64,000 nucleotides of DNA from positions 62,001 to 126,000 of the forward strand of contig CADAAU010000001.1 of the NCBI GenBank assembly GCA_902786015.1, written 5' to 3'. The stretch comes from an uncultured Coriobacteriaceae bacterium. GTDB taxonomy: Bacteria > Actinomycetota > Coriobacteriia > Coriobacteriales > Atopobiaceae. A program made the translations under genes and the position numbers. Every line of letters starts with the position of its first letter. Within the stretch, counting starts at the first letter, position 1. Under the pieces are notes generated by a model. The model worked only from the letters and a program-made list of their open reading frames with translations, was not told the DNA's origin and did no database searches. This document shows, in pieces, positions 1 through 8,793 of the stretch.

Positions 1-233
1 ACGCGGTGCTCATGGACATGCGTATGCCCGAAATGGGAGGTCTGGAGGCGACGACGGTAATACGTGCCATGGATCGTGAGGACGCTCGTAGCATGCCCAT
101 TATTGCGCTTACGGCTAACGCCTTTGACGAGGACGTTCAGCGAAGCCTGCAGGCGGGTTTGGATGCGCATCTGAGCAAGCCCGTCGAACCAGACATGTTG
201 TTCCAGACTCTTGAGGAACTCATCAAAGACTAG
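1..233 (+). CDS. Receiver domain, C-terminal end of a truncated signalling protein
   Basis: Only the last 77 or so residues are in the window; the start lies upstream. The sequence is the second half of a phospho-acceptor (REC) domain: the acceptor Asp sits in the context LMDMRMPEMGG, the signalling Thr in ALTANAF and the conserved Lys in LSKPVEP. In this family an aspartate accepts a phosphoryl group from a histidine kinase. The protein stops straight after the REC fold without a DNA-binding domain. It is therefore probably the tail of a hybrid sensor kinase, or a CheY-like single-domain protein. The domain call is sure; the full architecture cannot be seen. Confidence 0.85.
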   Translation, partial: AVLMDMRMPEMGGLEATTVIRAMDREDARSMPIIALTANAFDEDVQRSLQAGLDAHLSKPVEPDMLFQTLEELIKD

Positions 234-341
234 TGGAGCGTTTGTAACAATTTGTTGGCATCACCGACTCGAAGAACGCTGGAGTATAGTTTGGGGCAAA
301 AGACGCGCAGTATGCTAGTGTGCAGATAAGGGAGGAACCGC

Positions 342-1232
342 ATGAACCCCATACTCAAGTGGTTGGGAACAAAGGGCAAGGACAGGATGGCCGAGATCAT
401 CTCGACCGAGGCCGCCAATCATCCCGTGCCGGATGACATCGAGATTCTTGCTGACCTCACCTACGCGGGTGCGGATGGAACATCGCTTGCCGCCGATGTT
501 TACCGCCCGAAGGATGCGATGTCATTTCCCCTGCCGATTGCGGTGTTCGTACATGGGGGAGGGCTATTCGTGGGTGACCGAAAGTCGTACCGTGCCTACG
601 CTGAAGTTCTTGCCCAACGCGGGTACGTGGTGCTTGTCCCTGACTATCGCCTCATTAGCGAGGCCGATGGCCTTTGCGAAATTGGGGACGTATGTGCCAG
701 CCTCGCATACCTAAAGGCTCACGCCTCGGAGTTTGGCGGCGATGAATCTCGCGTGCTGATGATTGGGGAGAGTGCCGGTGCCTTCTTGGCGCTCTATGCC
801 ACCGCTCTCTGTGATTCGCCACAGTTGCGTACGGCGCTTGGTATTGAGGCGCCAGAACTGCGTGTGCGTGGCTTCGCATGCTTTGGGGGTATGTTCTACA
901 CGACGCGTAACGACGCCATCGGGCTCACGTATCGCCGCGACTTGTACGGCGAGCGCTTGCAGGACAAGGCTTTTATGGAACTCATGAACCCCGAAGACCC
1001 CAGAGTCGAGTCGTGTCTGCCGCCAGTGTTGAACGTAACAAGTGGAGCGGACTTCCTGAAGTCTTATACACTGCGCTACAACCAGGCCCTCACGATGGCG
1101 GGACACGACCATCGCCTCATCTACTATCCGAACGGCAAGAACCTCACGCACGCGTTTCCTTCCCTTCAGCCTGGGTTATCGCAGAGCAGGGAGGTGCTCG
1201 AAGAGCTGGATACCTGGTTCAAGCGGCTGTAG
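342..1232 (+). CDS. Alpha/beta hydrolase (esterase/lipase, HSL-like)
   Basis: A 296-residue cytoplasmic hydrolase of the hormone-sensitive-lipase/carboxylesterase type. The oxyanion-hole motif HGGG is at residues 71-74. The nucleophile elbow GESAG is at 142-146, with Ser144 as the likely nucleophile. A late Asp in SGADF and a His in NLTHAF complete a plausible triad. There is no signal peptide. The ATG at 342 follows AGGGAGGAACC at ribosome-binding distance. The family hydrolyses short-chain carboxylic esters; the substrate cannot be read from sequence. The gene stands alone, bounded downstream by a strong hairpin. Confidence 0.85.
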   Translation: MNPILKWLGTKGKDRMAEIISTEAANHPVPDDIEILADLTYAGADGTSLAADVYRPKDAMSFPLPIAVFVHGGGLFVGDRKSYRAYAEVLAQRGYVVLVPDYRLISEADGLCEIGDVCASLAYLKAHASEFGGDESRVLMIGESAGAFLALYATALCDSPQLRTALGIEAPELRVRGFACFGGMFYTTRNDAIGLTYRRDLYGERLQDKAFMELMNPEDPRVESCLPPVLNVTSGADFLKSYTLRYNQALTMAGHDHRLIYYPNGKNLTHAFPSLQPGLSQSREVLEELDTWFKRL

Positions 1233-1253
1233 CCATCGGTTGGGAAAACTGGC

Positions 1254-1308
1254 GCCAATGAAGAGCGGCCCGTCGCGATTTCGACGCGACGGGCCGCTCT
1301 TCATTGGC
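1254..1308. terminator. Bidirectional terminator hairpin, 24-bp perfect stem
   Basis: The arms 1254-1277 and 1285-1308 are perfectly complementary around a 7-nt loop. The hairpin sits between the convergent esterase and VOC genes and can end transcription in both directions. There is no long U-tract. Confidence 0.8.
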
Positions 1309-1329
1309 GATATGGCGCCCTGTGAGTTA

Positions 1330-1701
1330 TTACCGAATGTGCTCGATAAGGTTGATGCCAAAACCGGAGGGAGCAATCAAGAACGCGGACTTCGAGGACT
1401 TCGTCTTTACCGTATCGTCACCGTACACGTTCTTGAACCCGCGCGAAATCAATAGATCATAGGCTTCATCGAAGTCACGTACGTTGATGCGGATGCCTAC
1501 CGCGTCCGGATGGTCGTAGCCGGCAGGTTGCGAGATGTCGAGATAAAACCCGCCGTTGTCTTTCATGCGGATGTCGCGAACGCCAAATTCGCCGATACCC
1601 TTTTGGTCGTGGCGCTTCTCGAAACCGAGCTCCTCAAAGAGTGCGGCAACGGATTCGGCATCCTTGGTAATGATTTGCGGATTGAAAGTGGTGATTTCCA
1701 T
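1330..1701 (-). CDS. VOC (glyoxalase/bleomycin-resistance fold) family protein
   Basis: A 123-residue single-domain vicinal-oxygen-chelate protein. It begins with a typical FNPQIITKDAESVAALFEEL strand-helix unit, and a second beta-alpha-beta-beta-beta module (VGIRINVRDFDEAYDLLISR) ends with an IEH-type segment. Members of the fold bind a divalent metal and include glyoxalases, dioxygenases and drug-sequestering proteins; nothing here singles out a substrate. The start follows AAGGAGAAACAGT. It is monocistronic and convergent with the esterase. Confidence 0.8.
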   Translation of the reverse strand: MEITTFNPQIITKDAESVAALFEELGFEKRHDQKGIGEFGVRDIRMKDNGGFYLDISQPAGYDHPDAVGIRINVRDFDEAYDLLISRGFKNVYGDDTVKTKSSKSAFLIAPSGFGINLIEHIR

Positions 1702-1798
1702 ACTGTTTCTCCTTGTAGTTTCTTGCGTACCACCAACATTGCCTGCCTATGAATGCGCGGGGGACCCGCATATAGACCAAAATCTGTAACTCCGGCAC

Positions 1799-3274
1799 TT
1801 AGAACTCGAGTGTGTCCAGTTTTCTCGTAAGATTGTCGATCCTCTGGAGGCAGCGATCGATTATGCTTCGAGCCGATGAGGACGTTGCTCCGCTCCTGCG
1901 TACCTTGCGGATCATGCGCGTGCAGCACAGGAGCAATGCCTTGTCCTTCACCTCGTTGAGCCTGTCCTCGTCGTCGGTCTCCAGATAGCTCCGGAGGAAG
2001 GAGTCAAAGAATCGATGGGATGTCTCGATCGAGAAGCCCATGAACTTCTCGATGACGGACGGGTCGTCCTCGCCCAGAATTACGTAGAAGTAGTACAGAT
2101 CGGAAAGCTCGATGATGGGGTGGCCACGCGAGACGCGGTCCATGTCGATGAGCAGGGGTTCGCCTCTCATCATGAACACGTTGTTGGTGTGGAAGTCGCC
2201 ATGGATGAGGGTGTTGCAGGCAGGAAGCGCACCGACGAGCTTCATGCACTTCTTTGCCAGGCGCTCGTCTTCGTAGGCGACGCCGCCGCGGATGTACTCC
2301 TGAACACGTCCGTATGCCTCGGGGAAGACGTCGTTCTCGTCCACCTCGATGGAGTGGACCTCACGGGCAACACTCGCCATGAGTTTTCCGTACTCTTCCA
2401 CCCGCTCCGGCTCCTTGGCGATAAACGCCGAGAGTGTCTCGGCGTCCACCAGCTCGTACATGGCGCCGTACCGTTCGCCCACAGCCACGATGCCGAATGA
2501 GATGGCCGTCGGGACGCCCAGGATGAACGCCCTGCGAGAGAGTGAGGTCTCGCGCTCCACGTCCTGATAGAGGTTGTTCTGGTTGAATACCTTGATTACC
2601 AGCTCCTCGTCATAACGGTACACGTCGCCCTTGGCTCCGCGTCCGATGAGCTCGCAGCCGTCGATCGAGACTTCCTTGTACTTCTTGTAGCCGCCCTTTG
2701 CTGTGTCGAAGGTGTCGGGCCAGATGAAGTTGATATGCTTGATGAGTTCCTTGAACGCGCCTGTTCTGTTGAGCGAGAGTTCCAGTGCCTCGGCAACGTT
2801 TTTGTAGTACCAATGCTGCCTATCGGAGTTGCCGTGCAGTTCGGCCCACATGGCCTCGCCTTGTTCCGAATAGATCTGGGAGAGTGAGCGAAGGTTGGCG
2901 AGCTTGTCGGCGAGCCATAGCATCTTTACGCCGATATCACGGCTCTTCCTGAGGTTGAGCAGCGAGCCCTCCTTGCGCCGTTGCCATGTGGCGCTCTTGT
3001 CTTCGCCGGGGTACTCATCCTCCGACTCGGAATGGACCAGCTCTGCGACGCGTTCGCCGAAGCGCTTCTCGATCTCGCCCAGCGTACCGTCGGTGTCTTC
3101 CACGACATCGTGCAGGATACCCGCTGAGATGACCTCCATGTCGTCGGTCATGGTGGAGAGGATTTGGGCCACTTCCATGGGATGCAGGATGAACGGCCGA
3201 CCTCCAAACTTGCGAACTTTGCCCTGGTGCATGATGGTGGCATAAACGATGGCCTCTTCCAGCATGTTCATCAT
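1799..3274 (-). CDS. HD (p)ppGpp-hydrolase-like domain fused to an APH-type kinase domain
   Basis: A two-domain protein of 491 residues. Residues 1 to about 160 resemble the RelA/SpoT/MESH1 HD hydrolase: His31 (LHPMEVA), the HD pair at 55-56 followed by ED (HDVVEDT), and LADKLANLRS around 121-130. Residues about 205-480 resemble an aminoglycoside-phosphotransferase/choline-kinase-like fold: glycine loop GRGAKGDVY (211-219), a Lys in VIKVF, catalytic HGDFHTNN (358-365) and metal-binding LIDMD. The HD half predicts hydrolysis of a (p)ppGpp-like nucleotide; the kinase half predicts ATP-dependent phosphorylation of a small molecule. A joint function is unknown. The start is uncertain between three nearby Met codons; 3274 best fits AAGGA upstream. 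Confidence 0.8.
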   Translation of the reverse strand: MMNMLEEAIVYATIMHQGKVRKFGGRPFILHPMEVAQILSTMTDDMEVISAGILHDVVEDTDGTLGEIEKRFGERVAELVHSESEDEYPGEDKSATWQRRKEGSLLNLRKSRDIGVKMLWLADKLANLRSLSQIYSEQGEAMWAELHGNSDRQHWYYKNVAEALELSLNRTGAFKELIKHINFIWPDTFDTAKGGYKKYKEVSIDGCELIGRGAKGDVYRYDEELVIKVFNQNNLYQDVERETSLSRRAFILGVPTAISFGIVAVGERYGAMYELVDAETLSAFIAKEPERVEEYGKLMASVAREVHSIEVDENDVFPEAYGRVQEYIRGGVAYEDERLAKKCMKLVGALPACNTLIHGDFHTNNVFMMRGEPLLIDMDRVSRGHPIIELSDLYYFYVILGEDDPSVIEKFMGFSIETSHRFFDSFLRSYLETDDEDRLNEVKDKALLLCCTRMIRKVRRSGATSSSARSIIDRCLQRIDNLTRKLDTLEF

Positions 3275-3405
3275 GGGGAGTTGGTCCTTCCTTTTGAGGT
3301 TGTGCGGGATGCAGGCCTAATTATACGCATGGTCGATTGTTCATTTGAACAGAATACGCCCAACTATTTATCCCCCACAGAACAGTCTGAGCTCACACTC
3401 GTTGG

Positions 3406-3432
3406 TGGAACAGAACTCCCGGGGAGTTTTTT
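3406..3432 (+). terminator. Short hairpin with T-run in the leader of the HAD lipoprotein gene
   Basis: AACTCC and GGAGTT pair around CGG and are followed by six T. This resembles a minimal intrinsic terminator or attenuator, 70 bases upstream of the next start codon. The surrounding bases match one arm of the long palindrome at 8794-8855, so it may instead be a decayed copy of that repeat. Confidence 0.4.
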
Positions 3433-3501
3433 CCGGGTGCGGTATTATTCGATAACAAGAGTGGACGATACCTCGTCCTGCCGAACGAAAGGAGCTAGAA
3501 C

Positions 3502-4692
3502 ATGTCACATCAACAACGCAAGTCAGTCTTTGTAGTTTTGCTTGCGGCGCTCGTGCTCTGTGTGGGTCTGCTGAGCGCGTGTGGACAGCAGCAAGGGGGT
3601 TCGGCATCCGTTTCGGACGGTTCTGCAGCAGCGTCGGATAGCGCGGCTAGCAAAGAGACTTCCACCGCTTCGGCTTCCGGTGAGGTCGATTACGCCAAGA
3701 CCTTCCCCTCTTGGAACAAGGACAGCGAATCGCTCGCCAAGCTCGTTGCCTACGTGCAGGATGTTACCAACAAAAACGGCGCCAACTACGTCGACCCCGA
3801 GGAACGTATTGCGACCTTCGACATGGACGGTACGCTGCTGTGCGAGAAGGCCCCCATATACGTTGACTGGTGCTTGTTGATGCACCGCGTGCTCGATGAT
3901 CCCTCTTATAAAGCTCCGGAGGAGTATACAAAGACTGCTAAGTTGGTGCGTGCAACCGCCGACAAGGGCATCCCCGATCCAGAGCTCGACGCCGCAAAGA
4001 ACGAGGCTCTTGTTGGCTCGTTCAAAGACATGACGCCAGAAGACTTCCGTGCCTACGTAAACGACTTCATCGACACGACAGCCGCAGAGGGCTTCAAAGG
4101 CATGACCTACGGCGAGAGCGTCTACAAGCCCATGGCAGAGGTCGTTGACTACCTGCGAGCCAACGACTTTGATGTTTACGTTGTATCGGCCTGTGAGCGC
4201 GAGGTTGCGCGTGCCATCTCCGTCAGCAAGTTGGGCGTTGCCCCGAATCACGTCATTGGCACCGACTGGGGCGCGAAGGCTACTGGTCAGGGTAGCGATG
4301 CGGTCAATGAGTACAACTTCAGTGCGGACGACAAACTCGTTTTCGATGGTACCAAAGACCTCGAAGTCGCCAAGCTCAACAAGGTTGTATTTATCGAGCG
4401 CGAGATCGGTCGTCGCCCGTTGCTCGCATTTGGCAACAGTTCCGGTGACTATGCCATGCTCAATTACGCCCAAGCCAATCCCGAACACAAGGGCATGGGA
4501 CTGCTTGTGCTATGCGACGATGTGGAGCGCGAGTACGGCGATTTGGAGCGAGCCACCAAACAGGCTGGTGAGGCGAAGGACGCGGGTTGGACGACCTTCT
4601 CGATGGCAAACGACTGGGCTACGATCTATGGCGAGGGCGTGACAAAGACTGAACTGCCCGCAGATGCCAACAAGCTCGCAGAGGCGGCGTAA
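3502..4692 (+). CDS. Secreted HAD-superfamily phosphatase lipoprotein
   Basis: A 396-residue exported lipoprotein. It has a Lys/Arg-containing n-region, a hydrophobic core and the lipobox LLSAC, with the modified Cys at residue 27. A Ser/Ala-rich linker runs to about residue 60. The HAD core follows: motif I FDMDGT (Asp107, Asp109), a helical cap, motif II VVSACERE and motif IV-like FGNSSGDYAML. The family transfers phosphoryl groups through the first Asp. The layout resembles phosphoserine-phosphatase-like HADs moved to the cell surface, so an extracellular phosphate-scavenging role is inferred. AAAGGAG precedes the ATG. Confidence 0.85.
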   Translation: MSHQQRKSVFVVLLAALVLCVGLLSACGQQQGGSASVSDGSAAASDSAASKETSTASASGEVDYAKTFPSWNKDSESLAKLVAYVQDVTNKNGANYVDPEERIATFDMDGTLLCEKAPIYVDWCLLMHRVLDDPSYKAPEEYTKTAKLVRATADKGIPDPELDAAKNEALVGSFKDMTPEDFRAYVNDFIDTTAAEGFKGMTYGESVYKPMAEVVDYLRANDFDVYVVSACEREVARAISVSKLGVAPNHVIGTDWGAKATGQGSDAVNEYNFSADDKLVFDGTKDLEVAKLNKVVFIEREIGRRPLLAFGNSSGDYAMLNYAQANPEHKGMGLLVLCDDVEREYGDLERATKQAGEAKDAGWTTFSMANDWATIYGEGVTKTELPADANKLAEAA

Positions 4693-4724
4693 GCGCTCGG
4701 CTCGCAAAAAATCAAGTCCATAAT

Positions 4725-4767
4725 CGCGCCTGCTGAGGATTGCACATCCTCGGCGGGCGCGGTTTTT
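4725..4767 (+). terminator. Intrinsic terminator of the HAD lipoprotein gene
   Basis: A 16-base arm (4725-4740) pairs with 4746-4761 around TGCAC and is followed by TTTTT. It is a classical rho-independent terminator facing the + strand gene. Confidence 0.85.
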
Positions 4768-4779
4768 GTTTGGTGGTCG

Positions 4780-5199
4780 TTAATGGCTGGCGCCGCGTCG
4801 TCTCTCGCGCGGGTCTCGCTCATCCAAGAGCCGGTTCAAAAATCCGCATGCGATAAGGATGAGGGATACGATGTACATCCAAAAGAGAAGCAGGGCAACC
4901 GTTGCAATGCTTCCATAGAGTGTGGTGAATTTGCAAAAATGGTCCACGTACACGTGGAAGGCAAACGAGAGTACAGCGCATGCAACTGTCGCGACTACGG
5001 CGCCCGGCAGCTGAGAAATGAAGTGCCGCCTGCCCGAGGGCAAAAACGCATAGCACGCCGTAAGCGAGATGGTGCCAATTCCCATGGTGGCTAGCGAGTT
5101 GAGAACCGACTCGAATCCATCGGGCACGTGCAAGTTTGGAATGAGTCCGGCCAGTGCGCGAAGTGCGCTTCCTCTAAAGACCAGGTAGAGAACTGGTAC
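4780..5199 (-). pseudogene. 5'-truncated YihY/BrkB-family membrane protein remnant
   Basis: The open frame encodes only the last ~140 residues of a YihY/BrkB-type inner-membrane protein: two hydrophobic segments, a region rich in small and aromatic residues around YVDHFCKFTTLYGSIA, and a charged tail. Members of the family are usually 280-400 residues with about six membrane spans, so the N-terminal half is missing. Upstream, the frame closes with a TGA at 5200-5202, and no ATG with a ribosome-binding site is present; only TTG or GTG codons could start it. It is most likely a decayed gene. Confidence 0.65.
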
Positions 5200-5326
5200 T
5201 CAAACGTGCCGTCTGGTTGGACAAATGACCTTACGGGGCTGATTTTGGCGCCTACACCCGGACCGGTATAGGGGGAGGTTTTACAAAACGTTATACTTAT
5301 GCAAACTGTGCGGAAACGGAGATGCC

Positions 5327-8233
5327 ATGGAAAAAGACCTGGAGCAGCATATCAAAGCGACCTTTTCCACGGCGCTTGAACGGGGTTACATACAGCCATA
5401 CTTTCAGCCGGTCGTGCGATCCATATCACGCAAGCTCTGTAGCTTTGAGGCGCTGGCACGCTGGATTGATCCTGACTACGGCTTTATCCGACCCGATCAG
5501 TTCATTCCCGTTCTGGAACAGATGCACGCGATTCACTTACTCGACATCCATGTGGCACGTACTGCCTGCGCCACGATTCGCCAGACCGTGGAGCGTGGTG
5601 ACATTCCCGTACCCATATCCATCAATCTTTCGCGCTTGGACTTTGTGTTGTGCGACATCTTTGACGAGATCAACCAGGCGGTTATCGACTATCACATTCC
5701 GCACGACTTTTTGTATGTAGAGATAACTGAAAGCCTCATGGCCGAGCAGGGCAGCGGCATGCACGAAGTCATAGAGCGCTTTCGATCCGCCGGCTTCCAG
5801 ATTTGGATGGATGACTTTGGCAGCGGATATTCGTCGCTAAACGTGCTCAAGGACTTCTCGTTCGAGGAGATTAAGCTCGACATGAAGTTCCTCAGTTCAT
5901 TTGATCAGCGCTCGCGGCGTATCATGACCGCGGTCATACAGATGGCCAAGGAGATTGGCATTCACACGCTTGCCGAGGGTGTGGAGACCGAGGAACAGTT
6001 TATGTTCCTGCGCAATATCGGTTGCGAAAAGGTCCAGGGATATTTCTTTGGTCGTCCGCTGCCGTACAAAGAGTCCCTCGAGCACATGTCCTCCATTGGG
6101 GCTGAAATCGAGAGGCCAGCAGAGCGGGCCTACTACGATAGCATCGGCAAGGTGGACTTCCTCAGTGCCGTCCCGTTCATGACGCAGGAAGAGAAGGACT
6201 CGCTCGTCACCGCCAGACAGCTCAACAGCATTCCCTTGGCTGTCGCCGAGGCACGTGCGGACTCCTTTAGCGTGCTCTTCTACAACACTGCCTTCGAGAA
6301 AACCGCCCGCGGGACCGGTCTCGTTTCGAACATCTTCTCACAGGAGCTGCTCTGCAAGCCTCAGCCTTACACGCTATTGCCCAAGCGAGTCATAAACCTC
6401 ATGGACTCAACGCGCTCAGGTATCGAAGGACGCATGTTCTTTATCTCCAACGAGGAGTATTACGAGATTCAGGCCAAGTGCGTCGCGCAGTCGCGGGAGG
6501 CCTATTGCGTGTTGTTTAGGATGAGCAATCTATCGAAGGTATCCAAGTCGAGGGAGACGAACGAGCTGGACGAGGGACTGCGGCAGCTTTATGCCTTGTT
6601 CGAGCGAGTCACTCTGCTAGACGTAGCCACCGACTCCATCATGCCCCTGTACGTGGACACGCAGGAGAACTTGGTTTCGGGCAGGTCAGGGATCAAGAGG
6701 TTGCACGAGGAATATGCCGAACAGCTCATCTTTCCTTCGGACCAGAAAGCCTTCCTTGAGTTCGTGGACATGTCGAACATCGAGAGCCGACTGAAGGAGT
6801 CAGGAGACGAGAGCGTTTCTACGGTGCTGCGAACGTCCGTAAGGCACGGACGGTACGCCTGGAAGCGGTATACCATCCTGCGGTTGCGGCCTAGCGCCTA
6901 TTTGGTGCTTATTCGCAACGTGGACCGAGAAGTGATTGGTTTGTTTAAGCGTGGTGATGCCGCACCACGCCAATACGGTTTCGATTCACAGGAGAACGGC
7001 CGGACCGTCTCGGAGGAATTCGTGTGGAATACGCTTTTGAACTCGGGTATTGTTCGCTTCTTTTGGAAGGACAAAGACCGCAGGTTTTTGGGCGCAAGTA
7101 GGGGCTTCTTGGACTATTACGGGTTTTCTTCCGTGGATGACATATGCGGCAAGACCGACGAGGAACTTGGCTGGCACGTGCAGCCGGGACAATACATGAA
7201 CGACGAGATGCTCGTTATCCACGAGGGCGTCACCACACACAACGAACCCGGGCACTGCATCGCCATGGGCGAGAATCGCGACATACTCGCGAGCAAAACG
7301 CCGCTCTACGACGTTAACGGCCAGATTCGAGGTTTGTTGGGTTACTTCATCGATAAGGACCAGCTTGAGGCAAACGATTCGCGCGGAGGCGAGACGAAGC
7401 GACGCGACATCCTTACCGGGCTTCTGAACTCTCGCGGCATCCACGAGGAGGCTCAGCTGTTTCGTGATGAATACTACCTGCGCGGGGTGGATTTTATACG
7501 CGTGAGCATGGACATCGATGACATCGACTCCATAAATACTCAGTACGGCTACGACTTTGGCGACAAGGCAATCGCGAAGTTGGGGAGCGAACTCAAGTGC
7601 GAGTTTGGCGTAACCGCAGCGGTGGCTAGGATGTCGGGACACCAATTTACAATCATGTGTCAGGTGCGTGGCAACACCGATGATGGGCTACTTCGTGCGC
7701 GCGTAAGAAGCGTTGCAGACCGTGTTCGTCAGGTGGATGGCGTGCCTCTCACGCTGTACGTCTCGGTGGGGTCTTGCAGGTTCTCTGAGGTGGAGAGTTT
7801 GGAGGAGCAGGCAAAGAAGGCGGAGGTACGTCTGCTCGCCGATCATGACGAACACATCTCCGTTACTGAGCGCCAGTCACGCGCGGCAAAGATCTTCCAT
7901 ATGTACGACGATCTACCCATTTCGTACTCGGTGTATAAGGTGACGCTCGGCGATGACGGGCAAGTCGATGACGCGACCATGTTTTATGTCAACCACGCCT
8001 TCGAGAAGCGTGGAAACTTGACGGCGTCCGAAATCCTTGGCAAGAGCACGCGTGAGCTATTCCCCACGATGGGACCCGACTGGTATGACATCGTTCGCCG
8101 CGCAGCTTTTGAGGGCGAAATCATAACCGACAAGCTGTACTACGAGCCTACGGGTCATACCTACTTCATGACTGCGAGCCCGGTGATACATTCGGGGTAC
8201 TGCTGCTTTACCTACCAAGAGCTCGACGTCTAA
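5327..8233 (+). CDS. EAL phosphodiesterase with PAS domains and a degenerate GGDEF domain
   Basis: A 968-residue soluble protein with an unusual domain order. An N-terminal EAL domain (about 15-255) keeps the catalytic signatures FEALARW, ITES, DDFGSGYSS, KLD and AEGVET, so it should hydrolyse c-di-GMP. A PAS-like stretch follows (about 270-520). A second PAS (about 565-680) precedes a GGDEF-fold domain (about 690-845), in which the signature loop is MSGHQF and therefore not catalytic. The C-terminal PAS (about 860-968) resembles the C-terminus of the sensor at 30831-32831. No membrane segment is visible. GGAG precedes the ATG. Intracellular ligand- or GTP-modulated c-di-GMP breakdown is inferred. 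Confidence 0.85.
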   Translation: MEKDLEQHIKATFSTALERGYIQPYFQPVVRSISRKLCSFEALARWIDPDYGFIRPDQFIPVLEQMHAIHLLDIHVARTACATIRQTVERGDIPVPISINLSRLDFVLCDIFDEINQAVIDYHIPHDFLYVEITESLMAEQGSGMHEVIERFRSAGFQIWMDDFGSGYSSLNVLKDFSFEEIKLDMKFLSSFDQRSRRIMTAVIQMAKEIGIHTLAEGVETEEQFMFLRNIGCEKVQGYFFGRPLPYKESLEHMSSIGAEIERPAERAYYDSIGKVDFLSAVPFMTQEEKDSLVTARQLNSIPLAVAEARADSFSVLFYNTAFEKTARGTGLVSNIFSQELLCKPQPYTLLPKRVINLMDSTRSGIEGRMFFISNEEYYEIQAKCVAQSREAYCVLFRMSNLSKVSKSRETNELDEGLRQLYALFERVTLLDVATDSIMPLYVDTQENLVSGRSGIKRLHEEYAEQLIFPSDQKAFLEFVDMSNIESRLKESGDESVSTVLRTSVRHGRYAWKRYTILRLRPSAYLVLIRNVDREVIGLFKRGDAAPRQYGFDSQENGRTVSEEFVWNTLLNSGIVRFFWKDKDRRFLGASRGFLDYYGFSSVDDICGKTDEELGWHVQPGQYMNDEMLVIHEGVTTHNEPGHCIAMGENRDILASKTPLYDVNGQIRGLLGYFIDKDQLEANDSRGGETKRRDILTGLLNSRGIHEEAQLFRDEYYLRGVDFIRVSMDIDDIDSINTQYGYDFGDKAIAKLGSELKCEFGVTAAVARMSGHQFTIMCQVRGNTDDGLLRARVRSVADRVRQVDGVPLTLYVSVGSCRFSEVESLEEQAKKAEVRLLADHDEHISVTERQSRAAKIFHMYDDLPISYSVYKVTLGDDGQVDDATMFYVNHAFEKRGNLTASEILGKSTRELFPTMGPDWYDIVRRAAFEGEIITDKLYYEPTGHTYFMTASPVIHSGYCCFTYQELDV

Positions 8234-8344
8234 AGTCGTCAGCCATGCGCGTGCCGTATGGCAGACATTCCCGAATTTCATTTGTGATATAGACTTTTTT
8301 TCGGTACGGTTTTACTATGACATATCCTCGTGAAGGGAGTAGCT

Positions 8345-8779
8345 ATGGCAAAGACGACGGATCGGGCCGAGTTCGAACAGATGGATGCGTTTGGCATTGG
8401 TGACGACAATCCCGCGCAGGAGTATTTCGTGGGCAAGACGTACCTCAAGGTCCTTACCGACGAGGGATGTGCGTCGCCGTTGTATAACGTTACCTTTACG
8501 CCGGGATGCCGCAACAATTGGCATGTGCACCACGCGACCTCGGGTGGTGGACAGGTGCTTGTGTGCACGGCAGGTGAGGGCTGGTATCAGGAGTGGGGCA
8601 AGCCGGCGGTAAGTCTCGTACCCGGTTCTGTAATCACCATCCCCGCGAACGTCAAACACTGGCATGGGGCCAAGGCCGATAGCTGGTTTTCGCATGTTGC
8701 CGTGGAGGTGCCGGGCGAGGACGGCTGGAACGAATGGCTTGAGCCTGTAGATGCCAACGACTACGCAGCGCTTGCGTAA
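8345..8779 (+). CDS. Small cupin-domain protein
   Basis: A 144-residue single cupin. The metal-binding His pair lies in NWHVHHATSGGG, the following strands are regular, and the second motif contains IPANVKHWHGA. Such proteins can be dioxygenases, isomerases, carboxymuconolactone- or mandelonitrile-lyase-like enzymes, or plain metal-binding sensors. The substrate is not evident. The ATG at 8345 was chosen because GAAGGGAG lies just upstream; an in-frame GTG at 8330 has no such site. It is monocistronic and ends at the long palindrome. Confidence 0.8.
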   Translation: MAKTTDRAEFEQMDAFGIGDDNPAQEYFVGKTYLKVLTDEGCASPLYNVTFTPGCRNNWHVHHATSGGGQVLVCTAGEGWYQEWGKPAVSLVPGSVITIPANVKHWHGAKADSWFSHVAVEVPGEDGWNEWLEPVDANDYAALA

Positions 8780-8793
8780 GGCTTGTAAGAAAG

